Shown here one piece after another: positions 13,517 to 21,475 of a DNA stretch of 27,566 nt. The first letter of the stretch is position 1. Each line of letters opens with the position of its first letter. Source of the DNA: Candidatus Saccharibacteria bacterium UBA3723 (GTDB lineage: Bacteria; Patescibacteriota; Saccharimonadia; Saccharimonadales; Saccharimonadaceae); NCBI GenBank assembly GCA_002371895.1, contig DFHM01000011.1:36951-64516 (forward strand), read 5' to 3'. Position numbers and translations under genes: made by a program. The notes beneath the pieces are model-generated. The model made no database searches. It had not been told where the DNA came from and worked only from the letters and a program-made list of their open reading frames with translations.

Positions 13517-13525
13517 ATTCTATCA
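13517..13525 (-). promoter_or_regulatory. Extended -10 promoter of tRNA-Leu(CAA)
   Basis: Minus strand TGA-TAGAAT, about 18 nt before the mature tRNA. Its -35 position (13540-13545) overlaps the -10 region of the divergent sortase gene, so the two promoters probably exclude each other. Confidence 0.6.
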
Positions 13526-13540
13526 TGAAAATGCGGTTTA

Positions 13541-13549
13541 TGCTAGAAT
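13541..13549 (+). promoter_or_regulatory. Extended -10 promoter of the sortase gene
   Basis: TGC-TAGAAT ends 7 nt before ATG 13557. The purine run AGGGAA touches the ATG and is too close to act as a ribosome site, so a leaderless mRNA is predicted. Confidence 0.65.
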
Positions 13550-13556
13550 AAGGGAA

Positions 13557-14831
13557 ATGGATAATAAAAATGGTGGGCAGATAAGTACTCCTCCGAGCTG
13601 GAATGTCTGGGGGCAGGCCGCAGCAAAGAATGCGCAGCAGGCCAAGAAAGACGATTCCGCTCAACAGCCGCAACAACTTACCCCAGCGCAGCGCCAACAG
13701 CAGACTGCGACGGAGCTTGCGCGCAAGAAAGTACTTGAAGCCTATAAAAGCCAGCCACAGTATTATAAGACTGCCACGGCGCAGGAAACAACTCCGCAGA
13801 TCAAACAGGAAGATTGGCGGAAGTATCATTCTGCTTGGCAAAATTATTATCAGAAATACTATGGCGAATATTACGGCAAGGCCGCTCAGGAATACGTAGC
13901 TCGCGAAAAGATGCGCATGGAGCGTGAGATGGCCGAGAAGTCTCGCAAGGAACAAGAGTCTATCTTTAGCAAGGTGGCAGAGCCAACTCCAGAGCCAGAG
14001 ACTACGCCGGAAGAAGTAGCAGAGATTCAGAACAGTTTCCGTGAGCGCATTCGCAAAACAGCGGAGAAGCGTGCGCGCAAGAATAAGAAGTTTTATAAGT
14101 GGATTCCGCTTGGGATTGGTATCTTTGTGCTGATTTGTGGGGTTTTGCTACAGTACAACCAGGTTATTGCCGCAAATGTGGTTGCCTACATGTCTCCTGG
14201 CGACAATTCTAGCAATACGATTACCGCGATTGATCCGACTTTGACGATTGCGACGCACGATTCGCCATATCTTATGATTCCAAAGTTGAATGTTGAGGTG
14301 CCGGTAGTATTTGGCTCCGCAAACGATGTGGCGTCTATGAATATCGCGATGGGTAATGGTGTGGCAAACTTTGCAGTGCCTGGCGCTTCGGCTAAGCCTG
14401 GTGAGATTGGTAACTTTGTGATCTCTGGTCACTCCGCCGGTAACGTCTATCAGAATACGAACTACAAGTTCATTTTCTCCGGTTTGCCAAGGATGGTGGA
14501 TGGCGATTTGATTTATATGGATTACGAGGGGAAGCGCTATACCTACAAGATGATTGGTCATACAATTGTAGATCCGTCCGACGTTAATGTCCTCGTTAGG
14601 ATTGCGAATGACAACCCGGATAAACCGTTAATTACGCTTTTGACTTGTTATCCACTTGGCACTTCGCGTCAGCGTTATGTTATTTATGGTGAGCAGATTA
14701 ATCCATCTTATGAGGAGGCGCCAAGCGCGGCTCCAGTCGTAGACGAAGGTGATACCGCCGATACGTCGATGCCACAAGGTGACCCAACGCCATTAGAACA
14801 GCTTTGGAAGTGGCTAACCGGCCAACAATAA
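13557..14831 (+). CDS. Sortase with long Gln-rich cytoplasmic tail
   Basis: A membrane transpeptidase that attaches or links surface proteins. Residues 1-178 are hydrophilic and rich in Gln, Ala, Lys and Tyr (several Tyr in YYQKYYGEYYGKAAQEY) and should be cytoplasmic. One membrane segment is at about 182-205. The extracellular sortase beta-barrel spans about 236-385: LMIPKLNVEVPVV, then the catalytic His292 in ISGHSAG, Cys364 in ITLLTCYPLG, and an Arg at 371 or 373 in SRQRYVIYGEQ. All three catalytic residues are present. The cytoplasmic tail is far longer than in usual class D/E sortases. No substrate with an obvious LPxTG-type signal is visible in this window. Start chosen from the -10 spacing. 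Confidence 0.92.
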   Translation: MDNKNGGQISTPPSWNVWGQAAAKNAQQAKKDDSAQQPQQLTPAQRQQQTATELARKKVLEAYKSQPQYYKTATAQETTPQIKQEDWRKYHSAWQNYYQKYYGEYYGKAAQEYVAREKMRMEREMAEKSRKEQESIFSKVAEPTPEPETTPEEVAEIQNSFRERIRKTAEKRARKNKKFYKWIPLGIGIFVLICGVLLQYNQVIAANVVAYMSPGDNSSNTITAIDPTLTIATHDSPYLMIPKLNVEVPVVFGSANDVASMNIAMGNGVANFAVPGASAKPGEIGNFVISGHSAGNVYQNTNYKFIFSGLPRMVDGDLIYMDYEGKRYTYKMIGHTIVDPSDVNVLVRIANDNPDKPLITLLTCYPLGTSRQRYVIYGEQINPSYEEAPSAAPVVDEGDTADTSMPQGDPTPLEQLWKWLTGQQ

Positions 14832-14843
14832 AGAATAATTATT

Positions 14844-14990
14844 ACTGCCGCTAGTACGCCAGCATCAAACAACTATCCTAGTCACACATTAAAAATGGCC
14901 CGTCGTTACGGGCATTTTTAATTCCGTTCTCGTCGTAACTCGAAAGGGTGCCTAGGAGTAGTCGTTTGCTACTTACGCACTAGCGGCAGT
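14844..14990. repeat. Long nested palindrome between convergent genes
   Basis: Outer arms 14844-14881 and 14952-14990 are inverted repeats. The outermost 12 bp, ACTGCCGCTAGT / ACTAGCGGCAGT, match perfectly. Further inside the arms share AAAC, ACTA and TCCTAG with mismatches and one gap. An independent terminator hairpin sits in the middle. The whole ~147 bp fills the space between the sortase and PEGA genes. No ORF or RNA gene was found in it. Confidence 0.8.
14888..14922. terminator. Bidirectional intrinsic terminator in the palindrome core
   Basis: ATTAAAAATG(G)CCCG (14888-14902) pairs with CGGGCATTTTTAAT (14909-14922) with one bulged G and a 6-nt loop. A- and T-runs on the two sides give a U-tract in both directions, serving the sortase (+) and PEGA (-) genes. 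Confidence 0.85.
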
Positions 14991-14992
14991 GA

Positions 14993-16534
14993 TTAGATAT
15001 TTAGTTTTTCGCGCATTAAGACGTATTTGATAGCTGGGGTGGTTTCTTCGGCTGGGGTGGTTTCGGTAGTTTCTGCGCCTTCGGTAGCCTCGGTCTTTGT
15101 TTCTTTTTCGACTACATCGAAGTAGTAGAGCCAGCGGTTATTTTCGGTGAGGCAGACCGGGAGCTGGTTGTTGGAGTCTGAGATTAGCTCGCGATAGTTG
15201 TTGCCATTGAAATCATTAATAGTGACTTTGCCTTCTTCGTGTTGCCAGATGATGTAATCGTCGAGCCAGTAGGATTTGTTTTCGGATTTGAGTTGGATAT
15301 CGTAATAGTCTTTGGTCTCGAAGTCGAAGGACATGACCTTGGCTGGGCTGCGGTAGGCCACAATGCGTTGCTCGGCGTTGACGGAAATGGACGTCGGAAC
15401 GTGGCTTAATTCGCGTTTTAGGACGTCTTTCATGGCATTCTTGGTCGGTTTGTCGAAGGAAGGGTATTTGCCGGCTAAGATGGTCAAATTTGCGTCGGTG
15501 CTATAGGCGAGCCATTCGTCGCTCCAATACGTGCCTAGTGCAAGCGTAGTATTGTTCGCTTTGGCTTTTGTGATGTCCTCGATCACGGTTGCGCCAGTTT
15601 CGCCTTCTTTAAATAGCTCGACAGTGCGCTTCGTGGCTGTGCTGCCGTTTTCGGTAACCACTTCGGCGGTATGGATGTATGCGATTACGTCTTTGTTGTT
15701 GGCGGCGGTTTCAATGCCGGTAGCGAGAGCTACGCTAATTGTTGAGTTGCTGAGATCGATGAGGTGAAGGTTGCCGTTTTCGATTGCCCAGAGCTTTGAA
15801 GCCGAGCCGTTTGCGATAAGAATGTTATTAAAATATAGGCCAAATTTGTTAGTCAGGTTAATGCTGTTGGTTGGATTTTCGATATCGAGGAGAATCCAAT
15901 CGGTGACCTCGCCATGGGTCCAATTAATGAGAGCTTTATTACTACCATCGCTCCACGCGGCCACGGAGATGACTGCATTTTGGAGAACATCAGCATCTTT
16001 GGTACCTAGAACGTCGGAGAGTTTGATTTTTTCTTCTTTTATGGAATCGCCCTGAAGGTTGATGAACTTCATGCTTGTGCTGTCTTGTTCAAGATAAAGT
16101 AGGTTCTTGCGATCATTAGAGAAGCTTAGAAGCTTGGCCTGATTGTAGGTGGCTACTTTTTCGGTGGTCGGATTAAGCGGAAAGAGGCGAACCCAGCTGA
16201 TATGAGTGAGGAGGCCGGCATCTACGCGAACGTTGGTTTCCCAGGTGTCGTAACCGGATTTGGTAACTTTGACCTTGTGCTCGCCAGAGCTAAGCATCTT
16301 GCTGATTTCGGTGCGGCTAAATTGTGTTTCGCCGTCGATCTCGACTGTGGCGCCGCTTGGATGGGAAGAGATTTGTAGTAACCCGGATTGTTCGAGACCG
16401 CCGTGCTCGTTGATTTTAAAGCCCATCGCGATGAGCATTAATATGAATACGATTGCGATGACGGAAAGTGCCATAAAAATATTGGTCATCACAATTCTGG
16501 TGCTTTGAATTTTTTTGGTCTTTTTGCGATCCAT
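14993..16534 (-). CDS. PEGA-domain membrane protein with propeller-like repeats
   Basis: A 513-aa protein. A basic N-terminus (DRKKTKKIQ) and membrane segment at about 17-40 anchor it, with the rest probably outside. Residues ~50-118 are a PEGA domain: GLLQISSHPSGATVEIDG, GEHKVKVTKSGYDTWETNVRV. The remaining ~380 residues contain repeated beta-type segments (FSNDRKNLLYLEQD, NKALINWTHG, LWAIENGNLHLIDL, EQRIVAYRSPAKVMSFDFET, NRWLYYFDVV), which suggest a degenerate beta-propeller. Before the C-terminus is a Thr/Glu-rich stretch (about 480-500). PEGA proteins are usually surface or S-layer associated. GAGG lies ~11 nt before the ATG, giving an ordinary but weak ribosome site. Confidence 0.85.
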   Translation of the reverse strand: MDRKKTKKIQSTRIVMTNIFMALSVIAIVFILMLIAMGFKINEHGGLEQSGLLQISSHPSGATVEIDGETQFSRTEISKMLSSGEHKVKVTKSGYDTWETNVRVDAGLLTHISWVRLFPLNPTTEKVATYNQAKLLSFSNDRKNLLYLEQDSTSMKFINLQGDSIKEEKIKLSDVLGTKDADVLQNAVISVAAWSDGSNKALINWTHGEVTDWILLDIENPTNSINLTNKFGLYFNNILIANGSASKLWAIENGNLHLIDLSNSTISVALATGIETAANNKDVIAYIHTAEVVTENGSTATKRTVELFKEGETGATVIEDITKAKANNTTLALGTYWSDEWLAYSTDANLTILAGKYPSFDKPTKNAMKDVLKRELSHVPTSISVNAEQRIVAYRSPAKVMSFDFETKDYYDIQLKSENKSYWLDDYIIWQHEEGKVTINDFNGNNYRELISDSNNQLPVCLTENNRWLYYFDVVEKETKTEATEGAETTETTPAEETTPAIKYVLMREKLNI

Positions 16535-16567
16535 TTAAGTTTTTACCTCACTCCACAGTTCTATATA

Positions 16568-16573
16568 ATTATA
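16568..16573 (-). promoter_or_regulatory. -10 box of the PEGA gene
   Basis: TATAAT on the minus strand in an AT-rich, nearly symmetric stretch; leader ~27 nt containing GAGG. The -35 is weak. Confidence 0.5.
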
Positions 16574-16635
16574 TAACATAAAATTGCTTATGCTTAAAAA
16601 TTTAGTATGCCTGAATACAATTTTTTAAAATGCTA

Positions 16636-16664
16636 TTGATTTCTTGATGGTTATGTTTTAAGAT
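16636..16664 (+). promoter_or_regulatory. Promoter of the Gln-rich DUF4367-like gene
   Basis: TTGATT (16636-16641), 17-nt spacer, TAAGAT (16659-16664). The ~22-nt leader includes GAGG (16685-16688) before ATG 16693. Confidence 0.6.
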
Positions 16665-16692
16665 AGGTTTAGCATTATTAAAGCGAGGTACA

Positions 16693-17826
16693 ATGGACGG
16701 AGTTAAGAAAGTAACAAGTAGGACAACTGCGAATCATGCAAGTTCGTTGGACCATCGTCGCATCCAGAAGTCTTCTACTTTGAATCGTAAGTTTGTTAAG
16801 AGGCCAACCGCGAGACCAAAGATTACGGCTGCTGCGGGTGCTGCATCTCGCTCGCTCCGTCAGCAGGGGCAGGCGCGTACGCTTCTATCGAAGCAGAACA
16901 GCGTACGTTTGACACCGAGTTCAAAAATTACTCAGAATCAGCAACAGCAGAGGCAGGCCCAGGCTCAGATCGAGCGTATTTCTGTTCGTCAGGCTGGCGT
17001 CGTAAAACAGCAACAGCAGGCAAAACAGGCCGCTGTAGCTCAGCAGCAACGCCAACAGCAACAACAGCGTGGTCAGGTTGCCGTAAAGAAGCAGGTTCAG
17101 CAACAGCAACAGCAGCGTGCTGTTCGTCGCCAAATTGTTTCCGCTACGTCTGAAGATTTGCCAGTTCAGAAGAATCAAACACTTGAGGCCGCTCGTGCAA
17201 GAATGGCCGCGCGCAAACAGGCTGCTCAGCCACAACATTTGAGCGCACAAGAGCTTAAAGAGCGTGCGATTCAGCAAGCATTGCGTAAAGTTGATAAGAT
17301 TGATGGCGATAAGACTATGGCTGCTCAGTTTGTTGATGCTGGCCAGCAAAAGACTGGTCACTTCTGGCAGAGGAGAGGTTTTGCAATCGCTGCAGGTATG
17401 GCGGTGATCTCCTTGGCACTTCTTGGCTATCTAGTCAATCTAAACTTGCCTGATATTTCTGTGCGCGTAACTGCGATGCAGACTGGCATCGAGAAGATTT
17501 ATCCTAGCTATGTTCCGACCAATTATCGCCTTGATGGATTGGTAAAGGAAGATGCTGGCCGCGTAACGATGAATTTCAAGAATGACGAAGGCAAGAAGTT
17601 TACCTTGATGGAAGAGAAGTCCAACTGGGATTCTGCCGCAGTTCTATCTAATTATGTAAAAAAGAATTGGGGCAATGATTACTCCATCGCAAAAGGCCAG
17701 GGGCTAACGATTTACGTTTCTGGCGCAAATGCAGCATGGGTGAACGGTGGCGTCTTCTACGTAATTACCGATGAGAGCGGAAGCCTAAGCGCATCGGATC
17801 TACATGATATTGCAGTCTCATTATAG
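16693..17826 (+). CDS. Gln-rich membrane protein with C-terminal DUF4367-like domain
   Basis: A 377-aa protein. Residues 1-225 are basic and extremely Gln rich, with runs of up to five Gln built from mixed CAG and CAA codons (about 16940-17120). A membrane segment is at about 230-250 (GFAIAAGMAVISLALLGYLV). The outer ~125 residues resemble DUF4367: IYPSYVPTNYRLDG, FTLMEEKSNWDS, IYVSGANAAWVNGGVFYVI and a final DLHDIAVSL, which matches the family's typical '...NG..Y.I.......eL..IA.SL' ending. DUF4367 domains occur in anti-sigma-like and sporulation membrane proteins, but no sigma factor is nearby. With the sortase it shares the layout of low-complexity cytoplasmic tail, single membrane helix and exported domain. 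Confidence 0.8.
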   Translation: MDGVKKVTSRTTANHASSLDHRRIQKSSTLNRKFVKRPTARPKITAAAGAASRSLRQQGQARTLLSKQNSVRLTPSSKITQNQQQQRQAQAQIERISVRQAGVVKQQQQAKQAAVAQQQRQQQQQRGQVAVKKQVQQQQQQRAVRRQIVSATSEDLPVQKNQTLEAARARMAARKQAAQPQHLSAQELKERAIQQALRKVDKIDGDKTMAAQFVDAGQQKTGHFWQRRGFAIAAGMAVISLALLGYLVNLNLPDISVRVTAMQTGIEKIYPSYVPTNYRLDGLVKEDAGRVTMNFKNDEGKKFTLMEEKSNWDSAAVLSNYVKKNWGNDYSIAKGQGLTIYVSGANAAWVNGGVFYVITDESGSLSASDLHDIAVSL

Positions 17827-17844
17827 TTAGTTGAAAAAGCTTGA

Positions 17845-17872
17845 AGCCACGCCGTAAAAAGCGTGGCTTTTT
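17845..17872 (+). terminator. Intrinsic terminator after the DUF4367-like gene
   Basis: AGCCACGC (17845-17852) pairs with GCGTGGCT (17861-17868) around an 8-nt loop, with T5 at 17868-17872. The U-tract directly abuts the extended -10 of pgi. Confidence 0.9.
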
Positions 17873-17880
17873 GGTATAAT
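17872..17880 (+). promoter_or_regulatory. Extended -10 promoter of pgi
   Basis: TGG-TATAAT at 17872-17880. The expected ~19-nt leader carries TGGAGG (17896-17901) before ATG 17906. No good -35 is visible because that position lies in the preceding terminator. Confidence 0.65.
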
Positions 17881-17905
17881 TAAAAGAGAATAATGTGGAG
17901 GTTTT

Positions 17906-19165
17906 ATGATTAAGTTTAAATATACTCCGAGCAAGTTAATTGACGAAAGTTTATATCAGGAGAAAATCGAAGAAGCACGCAGCTATGTGGCACGCGCACA
18001 GCAAGATGATTTTGGTGGCTGGGTAGATTTACCGAAGGATTACGATCGCGACGAATTCGCGCGCATCAAGGCTGCTGCCGAAAAGATTAATTCGGATTCT
18101 GACTATTTGGTCTGTATCGGTATTGGTGGTAGCTATCTTGGCCACAGGGCAGTTATAGAGGCGCTAGGTGGCGAAAAAGGCCGAACAAAAATTTTATACA
18201 CCGGCAATTCTCTCAGTCCACGCATGCTCCAAAAGGTAGTAGCCGAGCTTGGCGATAAGGATTTTTCCGTAAATGTTATCTCGAAATCCGGCACAACGAC
18301 AGAGCCTGCGGTAGCTTTCCGCATCTTTAAGCAGATGCTTATCAATAAGTATGGAGAAGAGGAGGCCGCAAAGCGTATCTATGCAACGACCGATGCCAAT
18401 AAGGGTGCGCTTCATGATGAGGCTGCTGCTAAGGGCTACGAAATGTTTGTAGTGCCAGATAATATCGGGGGTCGTTATTCTGTCCTTACGGTAGTTGGTC
18501 TACTTGCAATCGCTGTGGCTGGTATTGATATCGATAAATTAATGGATGGCGCTCTAGAAGAGCGCGCAGCTTTGATTTCTGATGGCGGCGCGGCTGCGGA
18601 ATATGCTGCAATGCGCAATATTTTGCTCGAGAAAGGCTACGATATCGAGATTTTGGCAAACTTTGAGCCACAATTTGTACAGTTTAATGAATGGTGGAAG
18701 CAATTGTTTGGCGAATCAGAAGGCAAAGAAGGCAAGGGCATTTACCCGGCAAGCGTAGTTGATTCTACTGATCTTCACTCGATGGGGCAATATATCCAGG
18801 AGGGGCGTCGCGCTTTGTTTGAGACATTCGTAGAGGTGTCCGCCGAATATGATGGCGTTAAGGTGCCAGAATTCGCAGAGAACTTGGACGGCCTTAAGTA
18901 TCTTGAAGGCAAAGAGATGGACTATATTAACAAGACAGCGAATGCTGCAACACGTGAGGCGCATATGGCTGGTGGCGTACCGGTATTAGAAGTTGTTATG
19001 CCAGACATCGACGAGCGCTCACTTGGTGGTTTGATTTACTTCTTTGAAATGTCCTGCGCTTTGAGTGGCTTTACGCTTGGAGTTAATCCATTTAATCAGC
19101 CTGGCGTAGAGGCCTACAAGAATCGTATGTTTGAACTCCTTGGAAAACCTGGCTACGAGAAATAA
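17906..19165 (+). CDS. pgi: Glucose-6-phosphate isomerase
   Basis: Interconverts glucose-6-phosphate and fructose-6-phosphate in glycolysis. The 419-aa protein has the SIS-type fold and family signatures: IGIGGSYLGHRAVIEAL near residue 72, VISKSGTTTEPAVAFR (sugar-phosphate site), GGRYSVLTVVGLLAIA, QLFGESEGKEGKG, STDLHSMGQYIQEG, and the C-terminal lysine signature in GVNPFNQPGVEAYKNRMF. The length fits the compact bacterial form (GPI of Firmicutes type, ~430-450 aa). GGAGG lies only 4 nt from the ATG. The small export-like gene follows 4 nt after the stop, and eno lies convergent downstream, giving a small glycolytic neighbourhood. Confidence 0.96.
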   Translation: MIKFKYTPSKLIDESLYQEKIEEARSYVARAQQDDFGGWVDLPKDYDRDEFARIKAAAEKINSDSDYLVCIGIGGSYLGHRAVIEALGGEKGRTKILYTGNSLSPRMLQKVVAELGDKDFSVNVISKSGTTTEPAVAFRIFKQMLINKYGEEEAAKRIYATTDANKGALHDEAAAKGYEMFVVPDNIGGRYSVLTVVGLLAIAVAGIDIDKLMDGALEERAALISDGGAAAEYAAMRNILLEKGYDIEILANFEPQFVQFNEWWKQLFGESEGKEGKGIYPASVVDSTDLHSMGQYIQEGRRALFETFVEVSAEYDGVKVPEFAENLDGLKYLEGKEMDYINKTANAATREAHMAGGVPVLEVVMPDIDERSLGGLIYFFEMSCALSGFTLGVNPFNQPGVEAYKNRMFELLGKPGYEK

Positions 19166-19169
19166 ATAG

Positions 19170-19637
19170 ATGTGGTTGAACTATCTGCGCATATTCTTAA
19201 TATCAATGTTGCCTCTAATCGAGCTTAGGGGCGCAATTCCTGTATCGCAAGCATTGGATATGCCAGTAATTCCATCGTATATTATCTGCATTATTGGCAA
19301 CCTGGTTCCGATTCCGTTTATCTATTTATTTGCGGGGAAGTTGCTGCACTGGGGGAAGGATAAGAAAGTTGTAGGTAAATTCTGCAGATGGTGCTTAGAT
19401 AAGGGCGTAAAAGCAGGAGAGAAGCTCACTAAGAAGGCGGGGCGCACTAGTTTGTTCTTCGCGTTGATGCTGTTCGTGGGGATTCCGATTCCTGGCACCG
19501 GTGCCTGGACGGGAATCCTTGCGGCAAGCTTCCTTGATATGGGTTTCAAGTCCGCGACAACGGCCGTTACGCTCGGTGTAATACTGGCCGGCACGATTAT
19601 GATGACGGCTTCGTATCTCGGTTTTGAATTAATCTAA
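19170..19637 (+). CDS. Small multidrug export family protein (COG2426-like)
   Basis: A 155-aa integral membrane protein. Signatures of the 'putative small multi-drug export' family (Sm_multidrug_ex) are LISMLPLIELRGAIPV at the N-terminus, GNLVPIPFIYLFAGKLL, and FFALMLFVGIPIPGTGAWTGILAA in the middle. About four membrane segments are visible. The drug-export name comes from early annotation and transport is not demonstrated for the family as a whole. There is no clear ribosome site in the 4-nt gap after pgi, so coupling with pgi is likely. A strong terminator follows. Confidence 0.88.
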   Translation: MWLNYLRIFLISMLPLIELRGAIPVSQALDMPVIPSYIICIIGNLVPIPFIYLFAGKLLHWGKDKKVVGKFCRWCLDKGVKAGEKLTKKAGRTSLFFALMLFVGIPIPGTGAWTGILAASFLDMGFKSATTAVTLGVILAGTIMMTASYLGFELI

Positions 19638-19657
19638 AGACCATAAGAGACACATTT

Positions 19658-19686
19658 AAAAACCTCCCCGAATTGGGGAGGTTTTT
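19658..19686. terminator. Bidirectional intrinsic terminator
   Basis: AAAAACCTCCCC (19658-19669) pairs perfectly with GGGGAGGTTTTT (19675-19686) around a 5-nt loop, between the convergent genes ending at 19637 and 19710. Confidence 0.95.
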
Positions 19687-19709
19687 GGGAGAAAGAGATT
19701 TTTTATCGG

Positions 19710-21005
19710 TTATTTTTTGAATGGATTAGTCAAACCTAGCGTGCGGTTGGCTTCCGCGATGCGCATAAGTTCGTTGTACTTGCAGATGCGCTCTGAGCGG
19801 CTGAGGGAACCGGTCTTGATTTGGCCAGTACCGAGACCAACTGCAAGGTGAGCGATTGAAGTATCTTCGGTTTCACCAGAGCGGTGAGACATGACGCAAG
19901 TGTAGCCATTCTTCTTTGCTAGAAGAACCGTATCGATGGTTTCGGTGAGGGAACCAATCTGGTTTGGCTTGATAAGAATGGAGTTTGCGGCGTGTTCGTC
20001 GATACCGCGCTGAAGAAGCTTAGAGTTGGTTACGAAGAGATCGTCGCCGACGAGCTGTACATTTTCGCCGAAGCGATTAGTGAGCATCTGCCAGCCGGTC
20101 CAGTCGTTTTCGCCAAGGCCATCCTCGATAGATACGACAGGGTAGTTTTCGATAATCCACTGATACCAGTTTGCGAGATCGTTGCTGGACTTCCAGTCGC
20201 CATTGGTCTTGAGCTCGTAATGGTCGTCTTTAGCGAATTCGGATGAAGCGATGTCCATAGCGATAGCAATGTCGTCACCGAGCTTGTAGCCGGCTTTTTC
20301 GACGGCGAGCTTAATAAGTTCGAGTGGCTCGTTGTTGCCGTCTTTTACAAATGGAGCATAGCCACCTTCGTCGCCAACGGTTGTTGCGTAGCCGCGTTCT
20401 TTTAGGATGCTCTTGAGGGCATGGAAGACTTCGGAGCCCATACGGACAGCCTCGGCAATGTTGCCGGCGCTGACAGGGATAATCATGTATTCTTGGAAAT
20501 CTGTAGACCAATCTGCGTGAGCGCCACCGTTCATGACGTTCATCATTGGCATTGGCAAGCACATTTCGTCGGTAGTGCCGGCGAGTTCTGCAACATATTC
20601 GTAGAATCTCTTGCTCTTAGCATGCGCAACTGCCTTTGCGGTAGCAAGTGATACGGCCAAGATTGCGTTAGCGCCAAGGTTGGATTTGTTTTCGGTGCCA
20701 TCTAGATCAAGCATGAGCTGATCGATTTGGCGCTGGTTGCTAGCGTCGTTGCCAACGAGGACATCGCTGATTTTGTTATTAACATTCCAAACGGCTTTTA
20801 GAACGCCTTTGCCACCAAAAGCTTTTTCGTCACCATCGCGAAGCTCGAGCGCTTCGCCGGCGCCGGTAGAAGCGCCAGAAGGTACGGCTGCGCGACCTGC
20901 GTGGCCACTTTCTAGAATTACATCTGCTTCGACGGTAGGATTTCCACGCGAGTCAAGAATTTGACGGGCGTGAATAAATTTAATATTGAAATTTTTCTCT
21001 TGCAT
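19710..21005 (-). CDS. eno: Enolase
   Basis: Converts 2-phosphoglycerate to phosphoenolpyruvate. A full-length 431-aa enolase: ARQILDSRGNPTVEADV at the N-terminus, VPSGASTGAGEALELRDGD (mobile loop Ser), NVMNGGAHAD, TVGDEGGYAP with catalytic Glu, SIEDGLGENDW and VGDDLFVTN (metal Asp/Glu), ILIKPNQIGSLTET (catalytic Lys) and MSHRSGETEDT. AAAGG lies 6 nt before the ATG. It is transcribed alone from its own promoter. No odd feature. Confidence 0.98.
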   Translation of the reverse strand: MQEKNFNIKFIHARQILDSRGNPTVEADVILESGHAGRAAVPSGASTGAGEALELRDGDEKAFGGKGVLKAVWNVNNKISDVLVGNDASNQRQIDQLMLDLDGTENKSNLGANAILAVSLATAKAVAHAKSKRFYEYVAELAGTTDEMCLPMPMMNVMNGGAHADWSTDFQEYMIIPVSAGNIAEAVRMGSEVFHALKSILKERGYATTVGDEGGYAPFVKDGNNEPLELIKLAVEKAGYKLGDDIAIAMDIASSEFAKDDHYELKTNGDWKSSNDLANWYQWIIENYPVVSIEDGLGENDWTGWQMLTNRFGENVQLVGDDLFVTNSKLLQRGIDEHAANSILIKPNQIGSLTETIDTVLLAKKNGYTCVMSHRSGETEDTSIAHLAVGLGTGQIKTGSLSRSERICKYNELMRIAEANRTLGLTNPFKK

Positions 21006-21047
21006 ATGATGCCTTTCTCCCTTTTATGCCAAAAATCTCTTGTGTTT

Positions 21048-21056
21048 ATTATATCA
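21048..21056 (-). promoter_or_regulatory. Extended -10 promoter of eno
   Basis: Minus strand TGA-TATAAT; leader ~36 nt with GGGAGAAAGG before the ATG. The -35 region is poor. Confidence 0.65.
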
Positions 21057-21074
21057 TAATGCTTGTGATATTTT

Positions 21075-21103
21075 TTGGAATTGAACAATATTTGTGATAT
21101 ATT
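21075..21103 (+). promoter_or_regulatory. Promoter of the basic/acidic membrane protein pair
   Basis: TTGGAA (21075-21080), 17-nt spacer, TATATT (21098-21103) with TGA before it (extended -10). The leader of ~27 nt contains the strong AAGGAGG (21121-21127). Confidence 0.75.
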
Positions 21104-21136
21104 TAAGCTAAAGCACTATAAAGGAGGGCATTTTGA

Positions 21137-21472
21137 ATGGCGACTAAAAAAGCTGCCGCTACTAAAAAGAAAAGCACCGCTAAGGCAGGCGCTAAGACAA
21201 CAACAAAAGTAACCAGCACTAAGAAAGCTACTAAGCTTCCTGTAGGTGTAGTTTACGAAAAATATCCAGAAGAACACAGCGTATCTGGTAAGTATACATT
21301 CTTCTATGTAATGTTTGCTTGCACTACTTTGATTTTCGCTGGTATTGCTGTATGGCTATTCATCTTCTCGAGTGAACTTATGGCCAAGTACGAATCTATC
21401 GAAACTTGCGCACGCAACCATACCACTTGCGAAGTTCGCTATGTTGATGACGACGAAACCGTCGAGGAATAG
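21137..21472 (+). CDS. Membrane protein with histone-like Lys/Ala/Thr-rich tail
   Basis: A 111-aa protein. Residues 1-34 are almost only Lys, Ala and Thr, like the tails of bacterial H1-type histone-like proteins. After VYEKYPEEHSVSGK comes one membrane segment at about 52-75 (FFYVMFACTTLIFAGIAVWLFIF). The short outer part has two Cys (ETCARNHTTCEV) that could form a disulfide, and ends acidic. With the positive tail inside, it could touch nucleic acid or the acidic tail of the next protein; both ideas are inference. AAGGAGG gives an optimal start at 21137. The next gene begins 3 nt after the stop. Confidence 0.75.
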   Translation: MATKKAAATKKKSTAKAGAKTTTKVTSTKKATKLPVGVVYEKYPEEHSVSGKYTFFYVMFACTTLIFAGIAVWLFIFSSELMAKYESIETCARNHTTCEVRYVDDDETVEE

Positions 21473-21475
21473 TTG

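Noticed and set aside
16590..16628. A 12-codon ORF (MLKNLVCLNTIF) 5 nt after TAAAAT upstream of the DUF4367-like gene
   Set aside because: It fits the leaderless pattern only roughly, has no codon clustering and lies in very AT-rich DNA where such frames arise by chance.
16940..17120. Repetitive CAG/CAA DNA considered as a CRISPR-like or tandem-repeat array
   Set aside because: The repeats have no constant unit with spacers, are in frame, and are fully explained by polyglutamine coding.
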